From positions 43,606,527-43,670,526 of the forward strand of contig OX485808.1 of NCBI GenBank assembly GCA_950295325.1: 64,000 nucleotides of DNA. The letters run 5' to 3'. Numbering within the stretch: position 1 is the first letter of the stretch; the number at the start of each line of letters is the position of its first letter. The position numbers and the translations under genes are program-made. The stretch comes from Polytrichum commune. Its lineage: Eukaryota; Streptophyta; Polytrichopsida; Polytrichales; Polytrichaceae. The notes beneath the pieces were generated by a model. It did not search any database and was not told the origin of the DNA. It saw only the letters and a list, made by a program, of their open reading frames with translations. Positions 1 to 13,139 of the stretch are shown here, piece by piece.

Positions 1-3000
1 TTTTTCTTTGATTGTTCATGGTTTTTTTTTTTGTATCGCAGTTTGTGTGATTTGTGCATATGTGCATTACGGTGTTGACCACAAGTAGTCGGAGATGGGG
101 GAGTGAACTAGTGGATTGTTGAGCCATTCCGATACATAGGGATACTAAGGTAGGATAGTGGTTGTGGGTTGGCATGTGTGTTCATGTTGTGCGAAGGGTT
201 AGAGGTGCATGATGAGGGTGGTGTGGGGGTGTTATGTAAGTATCTTGGAGTGCACAAATGGAGGTCGTATGTGTTTGTATGCATCGATATGTGGTGGGGG
301 TTGTTAGTGTCTTTACCAAGAATTTTCGACTATGCATGGATTTTCTACAAGATTTAGAGGATGGTGTGTGGCACACATACATTGCCTAAACTCAAATACA
401 CACCTTGCATGTCTAATCATCGTTGTCATATGTGTTTTTATATATACCGTGTCTTTTAAATAGGTTAAGATAAGCATGAAGTCAACACCAATTTAAAATA
501 TTTTCATACTTGTTGTGCATTGTCCAATATATCATGCATCCCATATAAACACACCTCCTAACCTCTATAGCTTAAGCATAGTGAAGTTCATATCATTGGT
601 CGAAGATGAACACAAGTTCAAACTCAAAATTAAATCTATTGTCTTTTGGCATTTGAACGAGAAATGGGCATTCTAGGCAACCATTTTGGGCAGATATGGA
701 CAAGGGCTTCACAAACACATCACCATGTGTCCAAGGTTGGGACATTCACACCATTTAAAAGAATAGAAGGGAGATAACAAGGTGTAAAGTGGCTTAAAAG
801 TGCTCATACGTGTTGCGATCTAAAGGTGGGCTCCCATTGGTTGAGGCCATGAATCACGATCCATAGTATGTCAAAAGAAGTGCCAAATAGGTAGATGCCA
901 CCAAAGTTTTGTACTCATATATATCTTGAGTGAAGAGCTTGCGTAAAGTTGTAGTGAGGTGACAACCAAGTTCAAAGTGACTTCACCTCCTTGATAGAAT
1001 TCGTAACCTTACGCTTGACAAATTTAGGGTTTAGGGAAATTGGAGTTATTACTATATTCCGAGAATTTGAATTTCAATTGGGGATTTCTTCATATATAAT
1101 TATTGGAAATTTCTATCATAGTATCATTTTCAATTCATTTAATTCTACTCTTAGATCGTGGTCAACAATCTCCTAGGGAGTCATAATTCAATTTTTGCAT
1201 CACATTTTAGACACTCCCCTTTGAACAATCACATACACCTCCCAAAATTGTTCAATGTTGGATTTAGAACGATCACTGCATTTTGTAGACATGGCCCAAA
1301 CTCATTGTAGACAACATTGGTAGTGCATTAGATTGGGAACGGTCTCCTCTCGTTAGTAGTTGTATATCAAAAACATTGTCGTTTCAACTTTCATGATTGG
1401 ATTTGGATTGCAAACTTATAATATGTCAAAGTGAAGATTCTCTACCCTTGTAACTGACCATATAGGTTCTCCCGATTATGTTAAGTATTGACTCATCTTA
1501 AACGGTGTTTAGATTAAAACACACAGTCCCATACCAACGCATTACATGTCTATTTTGGCGTACGTTCTTAGCAACAAGCATTCTCACCTACCATCCAAAA
1601 TGTATGTGTCTAATTAAGAAAAAATAACCATATTTGAAGCTCTCAAGCATGTATTTCATACTACACAGTGGATTCACTCTTTCAATCTCATTTGAAAGAA
1701 ATTAGACTACCTTCACCTCATGGACTTTCTTAACATTAGTTGAAACAATCATTGACACCTCCGCAAAATCATTGATGTTTATTGCACCTCAAATCATAGA
1801 CTTACGATTGATATTGGTTGGTGCTCACCAATTCCTAGATGTAACAAATTGTGCCACTTAAGCTCTTACGATATAGTTGAAAACAAGACAAATTGTGTGT
1901 TGGAGTGTCTCCTTTACGACGTCACTAGAATTATGTTTCTTTTCCTTACTCCAAAATGTAGTACTAAGGAGTCTCAAGCCTATCTCCCAATTAGATCAGT
2001 GAGTAGATATTAGCCTTTATCTCATAGAAGTCACCGCATGTTGTTACCCTATCAAAATCAACCTTTTTGTCACTATCTTGTTCAACAAACTTTCTAGTCC
2101 TGTGAGCCTTTTGGCTTCCCGGACTTGAAAATCGACGTCATTTCATTTCACAAGCCATGGCACATACTTTGATTGGAAGATATCTTACCCCGAGGTCGGA
2201 AACCAATGGCCCACCCATCCAAGTTGCTCGTAAGTTGCAAGTTGGTTTGGTACAATTGGGACGAAAATATATATTACTTTGGGACATGGGTACTTTCTTC
2301 CGACCAACTTTAACTTGATAAGTTAGTAGAGGTTACGGTGGGGGTGGCCGTCCATCCAATGGCGTTGGGGTTCGCGTACATACCTTAAAGAAAGATTGAT
2401 TTGGTAGCTCCAATGCCTCGCTTCACTACTCTTACTCCCATTTGTTAATACATGCCTTGGATGCATTTGGGGGGGTGTTTCGAGAGGGAACCTCGAACCA
2501 ATGGCGGTTATCATTTTTAGGGTTGTTTTCGGACCACGATGAACTTTCCCTCCATGGAGTCTACAAGTCATGTTGTTTACGTTGTCTAGGTTTAGAGCAT
2601 CATCACATGTTGTACACCGAGTGCTTTACACAAAGAGGTGTTGAGTAACTCTAGTTCATGAAAGAGGAGTTCAATTCTATGTGTATGATCACTTTAAAAT
2701 GTGGGGCATCATGATCAAGATTCGATTTATTAATAATAAATACTGATGTCGTATAATTACAATGTTTTGTAGAGAAAGACTTGAAGCAAAGATTCAATTT
2801 GACCATAGATTGTGAGATATTGACAGTTGATTCACTTACAAAGGTGTCGAAACTCTCTCTTCCATGAGTTTACATATTTGAAGGAGAGGAAGAATCCAAA
2901 GGGAAGAGAACAACGCTAAATCAGTGACAATAAAAACTCGTGGACACCTACTTTATGAAAATTCACCTTTAAATTGTTTAGAGGTATTCATTAGGATAAT

Positions 3001-4630
3001 AAGTGGGGAAGTCCTTACATGTGAGGGCATCCTATGGGCAAATCATATCTTATTTGTCTTGAACATCATATTTTTGCTAACTATGAAATCCCTAGTGACA
3101 CGCATAAGGGGTTTGACAAGCTCTAGTGGTCTAGATCGAGAGTAAGAGATCCAATTATATGTGGGACACAACATAAGAGCTATTTTCAACAACAAAAGTG
3201 GTTGTGGCCACACGGTGAAGAAGGTCAAAGCAACACATGCATTTGTACGTCATTTTGTGTATGTGTGTGTGTGTTTTTGGAGGGGGAGAGGGACCATAAG
3301 AAGCATAACCACATTGTGAAGCACATGTTGACATCTTGTCTTTTGTCAATTCTATGAATCAGTTTACAAGTGTTGACATCCCAATTTCACCGAGTTTGGT
3401 ATACTATGCATTTGAACATCTATGTATTAAAATATTATCATTTTATGATCGAAATTTGGATGAAGAATCACTTAGTAAGTGAGTGTAATCACAACATTGT
3501 AAATCCATAATGCCCAAACTTCTTTATAAGGAACGAAAAGTAATGTTAGGTTCACATTTAGTGTTGGTGGCACTACACAAGCGGTTTTCCATCGGTATTG
3601 AGCAAGACAAATGGAATCGGTGACACTAGATGCAACATTCACTGTATTTTGTTACATTGACACGCCTAAGGTAGATAGGTCTCAAGCGGCTTGTTTTCTT
3701 AATCGAACCCCTGTATTTGATTGGCATGTGGTTCGGTGAGGATGAATCAACAAACATGATAAAGACACATGTTCAAAAGAGATTGGACTACGTCTTCAAA
3801 TATTAATAGCTACTCTACACTTCATAGCGAGCACAATTGGGAGGACCTTCGTGTTCAGTTAAGAAATGAACAAACATGCACTTCCGTTAATCATAACTAA
3901 ATCAGGGGAGGTCCAATTCTCAATCTGATTTTTGCATATGTTCCATCATAGATTTGTTGATGCAACACACATTTTGTCATGTAATTCTTTTTTAGAAATC
4001 GGAACACATGAAACTCGAACCAAATAACACCCGCATGCTTCCCTAATTTATACCAATCATATATTTTTGACATGGATCATATACACCGGGCCCCACTCTT
4101 TGAAAAGAAACCATCGAGGAGGCATTGACGCCCCAAACCCGCTCGGCTCCAACACACACATATATACAATACATGATGCATTGTCCACCCAAATCTTTTT
4201 TCTTTTTCTTTTTTTTCCCCGTCAACCTAGAACTTAGGACCAAATAAGGGCCAAGGGGCCAATCACAAGGGCTTTTGGACCCCCACGTGGGACAAAACCG
4301 TGAGGGAGAGATTGAAGCACGGCAACCCTAAACGCCACTTTAGGGCCCGGCCTTTTACAACATCCGCTACTACTATGACTACTCCTACTACTACTACTAC
4401 TAGTTGTAGACCTAGTCAGAACTAAATATCTAGTATCGTTGAAAGGGCCAACAAGCTACAATAGCTTTTTGGCGAACCTTTTTCCTATTCTACCAAACCC
4501 CGGGCCCGGCCCAAAGAGAAAGTGGCGGGGGGGAGCATGGGTCCCATGGCCCATGTGGCCACTGAGCTTTATAAGCTCTAGTTAGGGTAGCATGGCATGT
4601 GATGGGCATGAGTCATGGATGGCCTCCCAA
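1..4630. other. Gene-free repeat region
   Basis: No open reading frame here shows a protein family I recognise, and the short ones overlap on both strands as expected of non-coding DNA. The sequence is AT-rich and looks like old transposon debris. Pieces of two dispersed families found elsewhere in the window occur here: family R1 near 1405-1530 and 3715-3870, and family R3 at 3425-3660. A trinucleotide tract of CTA units lies near 4372-4400. The rest, including the GC-richer piece at 4240-4560, I cannot assign. Confidence 0.6.
3425..3660 (+). repeat. Dispersed repeat R3, copy 1
   Basis: This stretch aligns by eye with 24790-24990 in the same orientation and with 50600-50800 as the reverse complement. 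Shared blocks include a GGATGAA/GGATGAAAAGTCACTT segment, a CAACATTGTAAATCCA block, a TTTAGTGTTGGTG block and a TATTGAGCAAGACAA block. No coding capacity is visible. It is probably a non-autonomous DNA element; the superfamily is not clear from this copy. Confidence 0.6.
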
Positions 4631-4631
4631 T

Positions 4632-4758
4632 AGTAGGAAAGCTAGGTCTACATGCCACACTAATTTAACACAAAAGTGTCCAAAACGACACCGGTTGGTG
4701 TCATTATGGACAACTTCATGTTAGATTAGCGTGCCGTGTAGACCCACTTTTCCTACTA
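4632..4758. repeat. Small hairpin MITE
   Basis: The left end reads TAGTAGGAAAGCTAGGTCTA and the right end, reverse-complemented, reads CTAGTAGGAAAAGTGGGTCTACAC without spacing gaps, giving inverted ends of roughly 40 bp with scattered mismatches. The element is about 127 bp with no coding capacity. No clear target duplication was found. Confidence 0.55.
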
Positions 4759-4964
4759 GTGTCCACCGGCCTTTGGGAACGAAACACGGTTTTGTTGCTC
4801 GTTATTATAACGCCTTTAAGGAAAGTCATGAAAGGGAGCTTTTTGTCTTGTTGTTCCCATGTAGATGAGTCGTGAGGTTATGAAGGGACGAAGCCGGGCT
4901 TGCGTGTGGGGTTGTTGACTTACGCATCTTTAATATTTCTATTTAAGATGGACGTGCCTTATGG

Positions 4965-5300
4965 TCTTAAAATGGACACCTATATTTGAGTGGCGTGTAG
5001 TGGGTGTGCATCTAAGAACGGGCACCGAAAAGAAGTGGTTTGAAAGAGGCTGAACTACATGCTCAATATTTGTTAACCACTCTAGACACAATCCTAATTA
5101 TCATTTATTGGGAGGACTTATATGATCTTTAGACGACTCCGAGAATTTGCACTTTGACAATTGATAGGATATTCATACAAGCCCTGCAAATTACGAGGAA
5201 AGTGGCTATGGGCACGATTCAAATTTTGCTAATCACCTCACGCAAATTTTGTGTTTCGTCTCTTACAACAACTAGGTGCAGAGAGAAAGTGCCCATTCAA
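4965..5300 (+). repeat. Dispersed repeat R1 (foldback family)
   Basis: This copy matches the family seen most completely at 58180-58720. Shared landmarks are a GGACACCTATATTTGAGTGG-like start, the TGCTCAATATTTGTTAACCA block, a TTGGGAGGACTTATATGATC block and the terminal part ATAGGATATTCATACAAGC. The family's inverted ends contain GGAGCTCATATGAATATCTT. The copy is diverged and has no coding capacity. Confidence 0.6.
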
Positions 5301-5339
5301 GATCGGTTCACCTTATTGTTACAAAGGAGAGAATAATAA

Positions 5340-7300
5340 TTAATAAATAAGATTAATATTTATGACCTACATCAGCTCGCCAATCCGTTGCAGTAAATGA
5401 GCATTTTACTATCCACTAGTGGGGGCGGCATTGTTGTTGGACTATTAGGTGAGGATCGTCACAAAATCAACTTTCTAATAAGCAATGAGGATATTCTATT
5501 AAATGAAGGCAAGGGATAGATGCCCACCTCTTTGAGTCGGGCCCCTACCATTATTACCAAGGTAAACGGGGTATAATAAAAACATGACCCCCAAAATCTT
5601 TGCGGTTTATTCATTTCAAAGTGGGTCCCTCTAGACTAAGTATGGACATCGATGTCCATCTCGGGGTTGAAATCTTCAAGAAAATTTAATGTTAATGTTA
5701 TAATTAAAAAAATTGCATTTCACATCATGTCTGAGGGGCCTAGCTAAAAGAGGTAGATGTCTAGTCATGGCCTTAAATGAGGGTATTGTGCACCTTTTGT
5801 GGAACACTTCTTACCACAATTGGTTGGGCAAGTAAATCCTAGATTAGCAATTGTGTTTGGTCAAAGTTGGTGTTATTTTGTACTCAATGCCACACGTGAT
5901 TAGTCATTTTAACTTGGACTTACTTAATGCACCTTCACACTCACTTGTAAATTGTTTAAGGATGAAAAATAGGCATTGCCAAAAGAGCCAACGTACTTAC
6001 ATGCGCACTTACCTTGTGTTTTATTCAAGTTTTGAGATTGAATTTGAGACACAAAAGTTATAAGAGATCAAAGTGACAGTGTTCATTTTTGAAGTGGTCA
6101 TATAGACCCTCTTAATCGAGTTAACTGTTGAACTCATGAATGGAGAAACCTATTGATGGGCCTAAATTGATAAAATGCACAAGAGTTGTAGCAATCCAAT
6201 ATCATTACAAAGATATATGGTTGAATGTATCACAACGACCTCAATCTTAGAACATAATATTGAGGAGTTGAGACCAAGCAAAATCACCACTAGACCTCTT
6301 TGATCTTGCATTGGTTGAGAATACTCTCTCTAGTCCAACTTAACGAAAAAACCACTTCAAACCTTACATGGCCAAAGCAATATCTTGTTGCTCCATATTT
6401 CTAAGAACATCATTTTCCCTTCCCATCTATTCGAGACACGCCTAAAGGAATTCCATGAGGTAATGATGTAGATTGTCAAATTATATTTTAATAGGTGCTT
6501 ACTAGTGTTGGTTTGCTATCCTCTTTTTCCAATATCATTCAAGTATCTTCAAAGAGGATTTCATAGTTTTTGACACTAGATGGATATGGACAATTGATTG
6601 TATTATGGGTTTGATGCCATCTGTGTTTAATTACCATGTAAGAACGTTCATACTTAGGCAAAGTCTCCCTAATAAAAATATTATTTATTATGGTACCGAC
6701 CATGATGTTATGTGGCTTATACAAAGATTCTCTTACCTTGAGATACCCACCAAATGTCAATGTTTGAGTGGTATTACAATTTTGATACCCACGATAGGAC
6801 TTTTGATACCATTGTTGATGTTGAATACGGCTACCATGCTATCACCTAGATACTAGATCAACATTGGAACACAATCCTAACACAACTTTCTATTATCCTA
6901 ATAAACTACCATATTGTCATCCAACATTTTCTTGGAGGGTCTTGGGCCCCAACTTCCGAAACAATCACACCCAACAACCAAGGCATCATTGAATTCTACA
7001 TCATCTTAAATGGTATCGGGCTTCGGTGTAAACTGCTCGTGAGTACATAGTAGTTGCATTTCATGTTTCTATAGACATATCTCAAACATTATAGATTATT
7101 TATATTTGGATGTGGTCAACGCTTCAAGCACCAAATCTACACTACCCTTAACTTTAAGCTAAATCAAAGTTTCATCATGATATACATGTGTTCCCATGTG
7201 TGTCTCATATGTGTTCGCATCCAACTAATTAAAAAACCATGTTGAGTACAATAGGCATAGGTCATATACATATACCTAATAATATGGAAGTGTCCATTAT
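5340..7300. other. Gene-free stretch
   Basis: Only short, unrecognisable reading frames occur. I see AT-rich unique-looking sequence with no strong inverted repeats, tandem repeats or protein similarity. Confidence 0.5.
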
Positions 7301-9940
7301 TGATTGTTACTCTTGGATGCCCATAATTATTCAAATACCTATGTTCCTCAAATCTTGGACACCCATGCATTTAAACCATTGTACTCCCACAAAAGTCACC
7401 CTAACCACAAGCATATAGGTCCCGGCCCATTGTCTAGAGTCACTAGAAGCTTGTATCATATCACAATGGTAGATTTGGATTCGTTTTTTCGTTCATCACA
7501 CTACACAACCCTCACCACCAACCTTTGGAGCATTGCCACCAAACAACCACAATCAATAGACTACATCACAAAACTGCACACGTTCACTAGACATCCCTCT
7601 CACACATATCACTACATTCAAAATGACTTTCAAAAAATACAAATGGGGAGCCTTGGAATGCACATACAAATTCAAAGCCAATGGACAACACAAGAAAACT
7701 TCCACACCAAATGGATACCACATAACATACTATTAAATCCATAAAATATCCTATATGAACACAACATACTCCTTATCACCAAACTCGCACAAACCACAAA
7801 ACAACAAGCAATAAAGACAAAAATTACTTAAGCGCAATAAATCCTACAATCTCATGAGGTGATACATCTGCCCAAGCCTAGACATCCCCCACCTTTCACT
7901 ACACACTCAAGAATGCAACATGGACAATATATCACGACACACGCCCCCACCATATAGATACCCCCCCCCCCCCCCATCTTCGCTCGCCCAAATACACAAC
8001 CAAGAAGGTAACCTCCAAACCGCCATCTTGCTTGATAGACTATATTGGCTATAGGAAAGATACCACATAAGCTTTAACAATCCCACACTCAACTTAAACC
8101 CACTCCCACAAGACTTTGCAACATAAACCCTCCTACTAACCAATCCATACATCAAACCAATACACAACCACCACACTCTCCCAACAACAATCTTAGAATC
8201 CATTATAACAACCTTCCAACTCACCCACTCTTACTTCTCAAGTCCACTGACTTGCCCTACCAATGTCACACAATTCCAAAGACAAAGACAATTATTTTTG
8301 GCTCCCTTGGCTTCGCATTCTCCACTCAATGGATGGGCCGGGGATATGCACATATAACAAATGCTACCCTTGTCCCCAAGGCCATCAAGCGGGCTAAAAT
8401 GGCAGCCCAAACAAACCGGCAAAGCAATACAATCCTTAATAACACACACAACGACTAGTCATACCACCAATTTGACCTCCAACAAGTATATGCAATCCCC
8501 ATCTCAACAATCCCGAACACATGTACCCCCCCCCCTCACTACCATCACAAATCACCAACATACACCCACTACGATACCCTTCCTAATCGTATTATACCAA
8601 CGGATCATTCACACACTCCGATAATGAAGGAAATGGCATCAGAGACTTTAACAACCCACTACAACTCCAAATAGCACCCAAATTTCCCGGTTGCCCAAAC
8701 ATACTCCGAGCAAAATTATATGCATTATTCCTACCAATAGAACACAACAATAATCTCAATACATATACTTAACTATTCATAGATATCCCTAACAACATAT
8801 ACCTCCTCCTCAACCACATCAAACACCCCTCATCCCAATATAACCACCTAGATGAATTGCTAATAACACATATAATAGCTACTATCAAAACGTCCAAACA
8901 CAATATAATAATCCGTAAAGTTAGGGCACATACAAATATTACAGGTAACGATGAAGCAAATAAACTTGCCAAAAAAGGCGCACAAGGACCATGTATACTA
9001 GAAACCCCCTTTCACCTCATAGGCCATTAGACACCATTTTGGCCTTCCATCTCACCAACATCCAACCAACACCATGGTTTTGTAAGAAACTTCAAAACCC
9101 ACAACGACAAAGAATACAAAAGTGCACTCATATAACTAGCCTCCAACACCATCCCATTACCTAACAAATGGCTCACCAAAGGACCTACACCCAAAAGGAT
9201 CAAACCTCTTATGGGACTCCAATTGGATAATGGACATGCAACTCTCATAAATCCTCAAATTTCACTATGGCCAATACATGGGCAACTACTGTGAAAAACA
9301 TGTACTCAAACATGACATCGCACCACTATGCAACCTCTGCAACCTACGAGGAAATGGCATGTGTCTACACCTCCTATCATGTTGCTAAAATAGATGCATA
9401 AATAACCTTGGAACCCAATGCCATAATAAAACCACACGCGCACTTGTCAACACACCTAGTCCACACATGCTAATCTATGAAGGCACCCATAATAAATGGC
9501 CCCCAGACAACACCATTCCCCCCCCCCCCCATGGCTCATCCCATGTGCATGCTACCTAACACGATCTACATGCCCTGCAAGACTCATTGGAGCCCCACGA
9601 GGTGCTAAAACCCCATTCAAACCAATCACACACCTCAAAATACAAATTATAGAATTCACATATTGCAATGATAGATTACAACCTGTGAACTCCATAAACA
9701 TGCCATAATACGACCCCTATTTATACAACAAAGATGGAATGTCCTCCCTCCTCTCATTATCATGGCAAGCATACGGGGCATCACACACATACCAGCCATC
9801 AAACCCTTAATTGACCTCAAGATACCACAATACAAAATCCATAAATCAATGGAGACCTTCTCACAAATTGCTATCAAATACCTAACATGCATGATACTAA
9901 ATCAACGTAAACTATAAAATAAACAATTGCCGTTAATACT
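7300..9940 (+). mobile_element. Decayed LINE-type retrotransposon (RNase H and C-terminal part)
   Basis: The block is A/C-rich on the plus strand, unlike its flanks, with many frameshifts and stops. Translating around them gives peptides of a non-LTR retrotransposon polyprotein in the right order: FGSLGFAFSTQWMGRGYAH near 8298-8355; an RNase H C-terminal motif, KVRAHTNITGNDEANKLAKK, at 8917-8976; a zinc-finger-like piece with Cys-x2-Cys and a downstream His-Leu-Leu-Ser-Cys near 9330-9387; an EFTYCNDRL motif near 9651-9677; and a long uninterrupted tail near 9715-9915 ending in NQRKL. I recognise these blocks from LINE polyproteins. The upstream part, 7300-8240, is assigned only by composition and continuity; no reverse transcriptase YADD box was found. 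It is not functional. Confidence 0.8.
7958..7976. repeat. Poly-C tract
   Basis: An uninterrupted run of about 17 C residues lies inside the decayed LINE. It is probably slippage in an already C-rich sequence. Shorter C runs occur at 8525 and 9518. Confidence 0.8.
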
Positions 9941-10560
9941 AGACTAAATATAAAAATAACCCTTGTTCCACCTACTAAAATAGGAATTAAGCCTCCCTAA
10001 CCCCCAATGACATGATCATAGATTGTATGACGTTAAACGGACATCGCATGTCTGTAGATAATATTGACATTCCTTTTAATTAATTACTAACCTTTGTTAT
10101 AGGTCATGTACACTACACTAAAGTGGATAATTAATGAAGATGTAGCTTGTTGTTTCATTTTTCGTATATTTGGTTTTTTTTACATATACACACACATATA
10201 AATATATGTTTTTATTTTATTATGGAAAAATACCTACATGAAGAATGAAAACCTTGGCATGCATCCATTGTTCTTCAAGACCTTATTCTTTGGAATACTA
10301 GGGCAAGTTATATTTTTGATCCTATAGTTCCAATCAAATGACTAAGGCAATTTGTAGAAGTTTAGGAACACATTTGACCCACACATAACATTACTCAACT
10401 CCTTGGTTGCGTTATGTGGAACCAAGTATCAAGTGAGCATACTTCTCCTCTAATTTTGAGGGTCCCCGTTTATGGGGAGCACTCATTTTGTGTACTGTAA
10501 ATTTTGCAACGAGCAATTGTAAATTATCATATTTACAAAAAATACAAAGTCTTTATTTGG
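9940..10560. other. Gene-free spacer
   Basis: AT-rich sequence between two retrotransposon remnants. No recognised gene or repeat. Confidence 0.5.
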
Positions 10561-10564
10561 AAAG

Positions 10565-10960
10565 AGACCACGAAATGAACTGAATTCTAGAGTCCATGAA
10601 GCCGAAAGGCTTATGGGACTAAAAGTACATCAAGATGGCGTCAAACCACCTAATTCCCTCGAGTGGCGTAGTGCGGTAGCCTACATGAGGTAGAGGCTAA
10701 TTTGAACTTGATGGTTCAATTGAAAGAAAGACTTTAGATTCCCTTCTACTACCTTCTCAAATAATGATTGAGACTTATCTCTAATGGAGTAATATAGGGG
10801 ACACTCCAACACAAAGTGTGTTTCATTTTCAACTACTTTATAAGAGCAAAAGTGGCTTAAGCTACTATCTCTAGAGATAGAGATAGTTGACCACCGTCCA
10901 ACTTCAATAGCAAGTTTTTTTGATTTGATGTGCGGTATGCAACAATGTGTGGTAATCATG
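10565..10960 (-). mobile_element. 3' end of an L1-like LINE
   Basis: A minus-strand frame starting near 10959 encodes a peptide with VGRWSTI, then CSYKVVENETHFVLECPLYY (a Cys-x-His-x-Cys zinc-binding motif of the zf-RVT type that closes many plant LINE polyproteins), then LFEKVVEGNLKSFFQL. Reading on past a stop gives ATALRHSRELGGLTPS. A related tail is present at 55380-55575. Only the C-terminus is preserved, as expected from 5'-truncated reverse transcription. Not functional. Confidence 0.8.
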
Positions 10961-11104
10961 TAGTTGCTTAGGAATGTTATGCATAGTATTACTCAACCTC
11001 ATCTTTGTGTATGTGAGTTATGGAAATCAAATGCCAAAATGTCAAATGTTGTGCATAACTCAAATCTAAATATAATCAATTTGAATACGAACTATGAACT
11101 AATG

Positions 11105-11248
11105 TAGAGGGCTCCCTATTTCATCTTTCCATGTGCCAGGTTGTAGTTTCCACATGGCATGCAAGTGGGTTTTGGCGAATGTGAGCATGACACGTGGCAA
11201 GTTTTGAGAAGCAAATCGTTATTTTGTCTCGGAATAGATAGCCCTCTA
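11105..11248. mobile_element. MITE family R5, copy 1
   Basis: The left end TAGAGGGCTCCCTATTTC is mirrored by the right end GAATAGATAGCCCTCTA, giving inverted ends with a TA at each border. About 144 bp. A second copy lies at 14585-14727 with matching internal blocks such as GAGCATGACACGTGGCAA. Its small size, hairpin ends and TA borders suggest a Tc1/mariner-like (Stowaway) MITE, but the class is inferred. Confidence 0.75.
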
Positions 11249-11249
11249 C

Positions 11250-12284
11250 AATATTGTATATCCCCATGCCATGTTTCACAATGTTGACCATATATCTTAA
11301 GCTTGATTGTCAACTCCAAGTCACTGTAGTTGGTTGTAAGCAACACAAATTATCCCAATTAGCGTGTGTTACTATTCAAAGTTACACAATGCTTCAACTA
11401 TTTGACGAGAGTGTAATAGTACATCAAGCAAAATCATTTATGTTCTATATGTCCAAACAACCTATTGAACTCATGAGGAAGACTTCATTGCATTGCATAA
11501 CTCCGAATACACCCTAACCTCTGTAATGTCCCTCGCTCTCTTATATCCTAAACCCTAGGGAACGGATGTGCTTAGTTTCAATCTCCCTCCTTGTTGTCAC
11601 AATTCCCCCCATATATCATGGGTTTGGACATAAAATAGACCACCAAAGAATTCAAACCACACACTCACACACATCACATTGTCATCATTGTAATTATTGT
11701 GATTATTACAATGTTTACTTTGTATTCTTCCATAATGTCACATGCTACAATAATTATCTATTATCATGCATCCACATTAACATTATATCACATACACTTT
11801 GGTTGCCACTGGTGTGATATTAGGGAAGTTAGAGCGTAGTAACACACACTAACTGGGATAATCGGTATAGTTCAATAGTCTTCCATCGTTTATGTTGTAT
11901 ACTTTAACCAAGCCCGTGTTTGTTGCTATTCAGGGAGCCAAATTGAATTCTGTGGGCTACCATCTAAGCCCACCATCATTGCCCAACTACAATGAATGCA
12001 AAACTCGAGGCCATTAATTTCTCGCAATGAAGATTAGTATGAAAACTAAAGAATCTCTCATAATAATGTTATGCACATGATGAAAATCTCCATAGAAGAC
12101 TCAACAATGTTTTTTCTAAACAAACATTTGACGTGGTCCACATTGTATTCAAGCTCGAGAATCACCATGGATAACCACTGAATTTGAGATTAGTGTGGCC
12201 CCCACTAACTCCACATGTTTAAGGTAGGTGTGCCTAATTCTATCACTTATCTTCATCAAACACCTTTTTTTTTTCTGAGTGGTT
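11250..12284. other. Gene-free stretch
   Basis: No supported gene. Short imperfect palindromes occur in the CACACTCACACACATCAC region near 11660, but nothing I can name. Confidence 0.5.
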
Positions 12285-12560
12285 TGTGGTTAAGTGTGGC
12301 TCCAAGAACATGTCTCATAAAGACACATCACTAAAAAAATTGGACTATGTGCTCGTGATATATGTTAGTAACCATTCTAGGCTTAACAATCAACATAATT
12401 GGGAGGACTCATTCGACGAGTTAACGAGCACGAGAATCTTCACCTTGACAGTGGGTAAGATATTCATAGGAACTCCAGACCTGATGAGGGAAGTGACTAT
12501 GGCCTCGATGCAGAGTTGGTAACCATTTTGTACTAACTACGTGATCCACATCCTAGGAGA
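12285..12560 (+). repeat. Dispersed repeat R1 copy
   Basis: It aligns with 4965-5300 and with the reverse complement of 14160-14450. Landmarks are a GTGGTTTGTGGTTAAGTGTGG start, the TAACCATTCTAGGC block, TTGGGAGGACTC, GAGAATCTTCACCTTGACA and GATATTCATAGGA. No coding potential. Confidence 0.6.
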
Positions 12561-12742
12561 AGTGGGATAGTAGGAAGATGTAACCATTTAAGACCCACCT
12601 ACCTTATTAGTGCAACTTTTCACTCATGCTAGTGTGAACTACCATAACACTTGTGGGTTTTGAGCCTCACAATATATGAACAATAAAATAAGCACACACG
12701 CACATATCTATCTCTCTTTCTCTCTCTATATATATATCTTTA

Positions 12743-13136
12743 GAGCATCCTCAGTCGGTCTAGGTAAAGCTCACTGCAAACCAAGACCTATCTTGCTTAA
12801 AATTGCTCAAAATTTAGAGGGAGTGCACCAAATCTTGCTTAAAATGGACAGATCCTCCCACACTCCCTCTAAATGTCAAAAATTTGGAGGGAGTGTGGGA
12901 GGATCTTTCCATTTTTAAGCAAGATTTGGTGCACTCCCTCTAAATTTTGAAAATGTGGTGTTTTCAATGAGGGATTTCACCTACGTCAAATTTTTACAAT
13001 TCTTTTTTCTTGAGAAATATCTCACGTTTATTTAGGTGTGCTTCTAATGATGGTAATTTCAGTTTCTAATTTTAGGTCAGTCAAAAGATAGGTTTTGGTT
13101 TGCAGTGAGCTTTACCTAGACCGACTGAGGATGCTC
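12743..13136. mobile_element. Harbinger-type MITE, copy 1
   Basis: A 394-bp element with inverted ends beginning GAGCATCCTCAGTCGGTCTA and extending about 50 bp, flanked on both sides by the trinucleotide TTA (12740-12742 and 13137-13139). A 3-bp TWA target duplication with GAGCATC-like ends is typical of PIF/Harbinger MITEs. Inside, a second inverted repeat (about 12813-12950) folds into a near-perfect hairpin around a GGAGGGAGTGTGGGAGGATC arm. The same element, also 394 bp, occurs at 51222-51615. Confidence 0.93.
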
Positions 13137-13139
13137 TTA

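Noticed and set aside
7304-7744. 146-codon plus-strand frame as a host gene
   Set aside because: It lies at the start of the A/C-rich LINE block and ends without any host-like motif; treated as part of the element.
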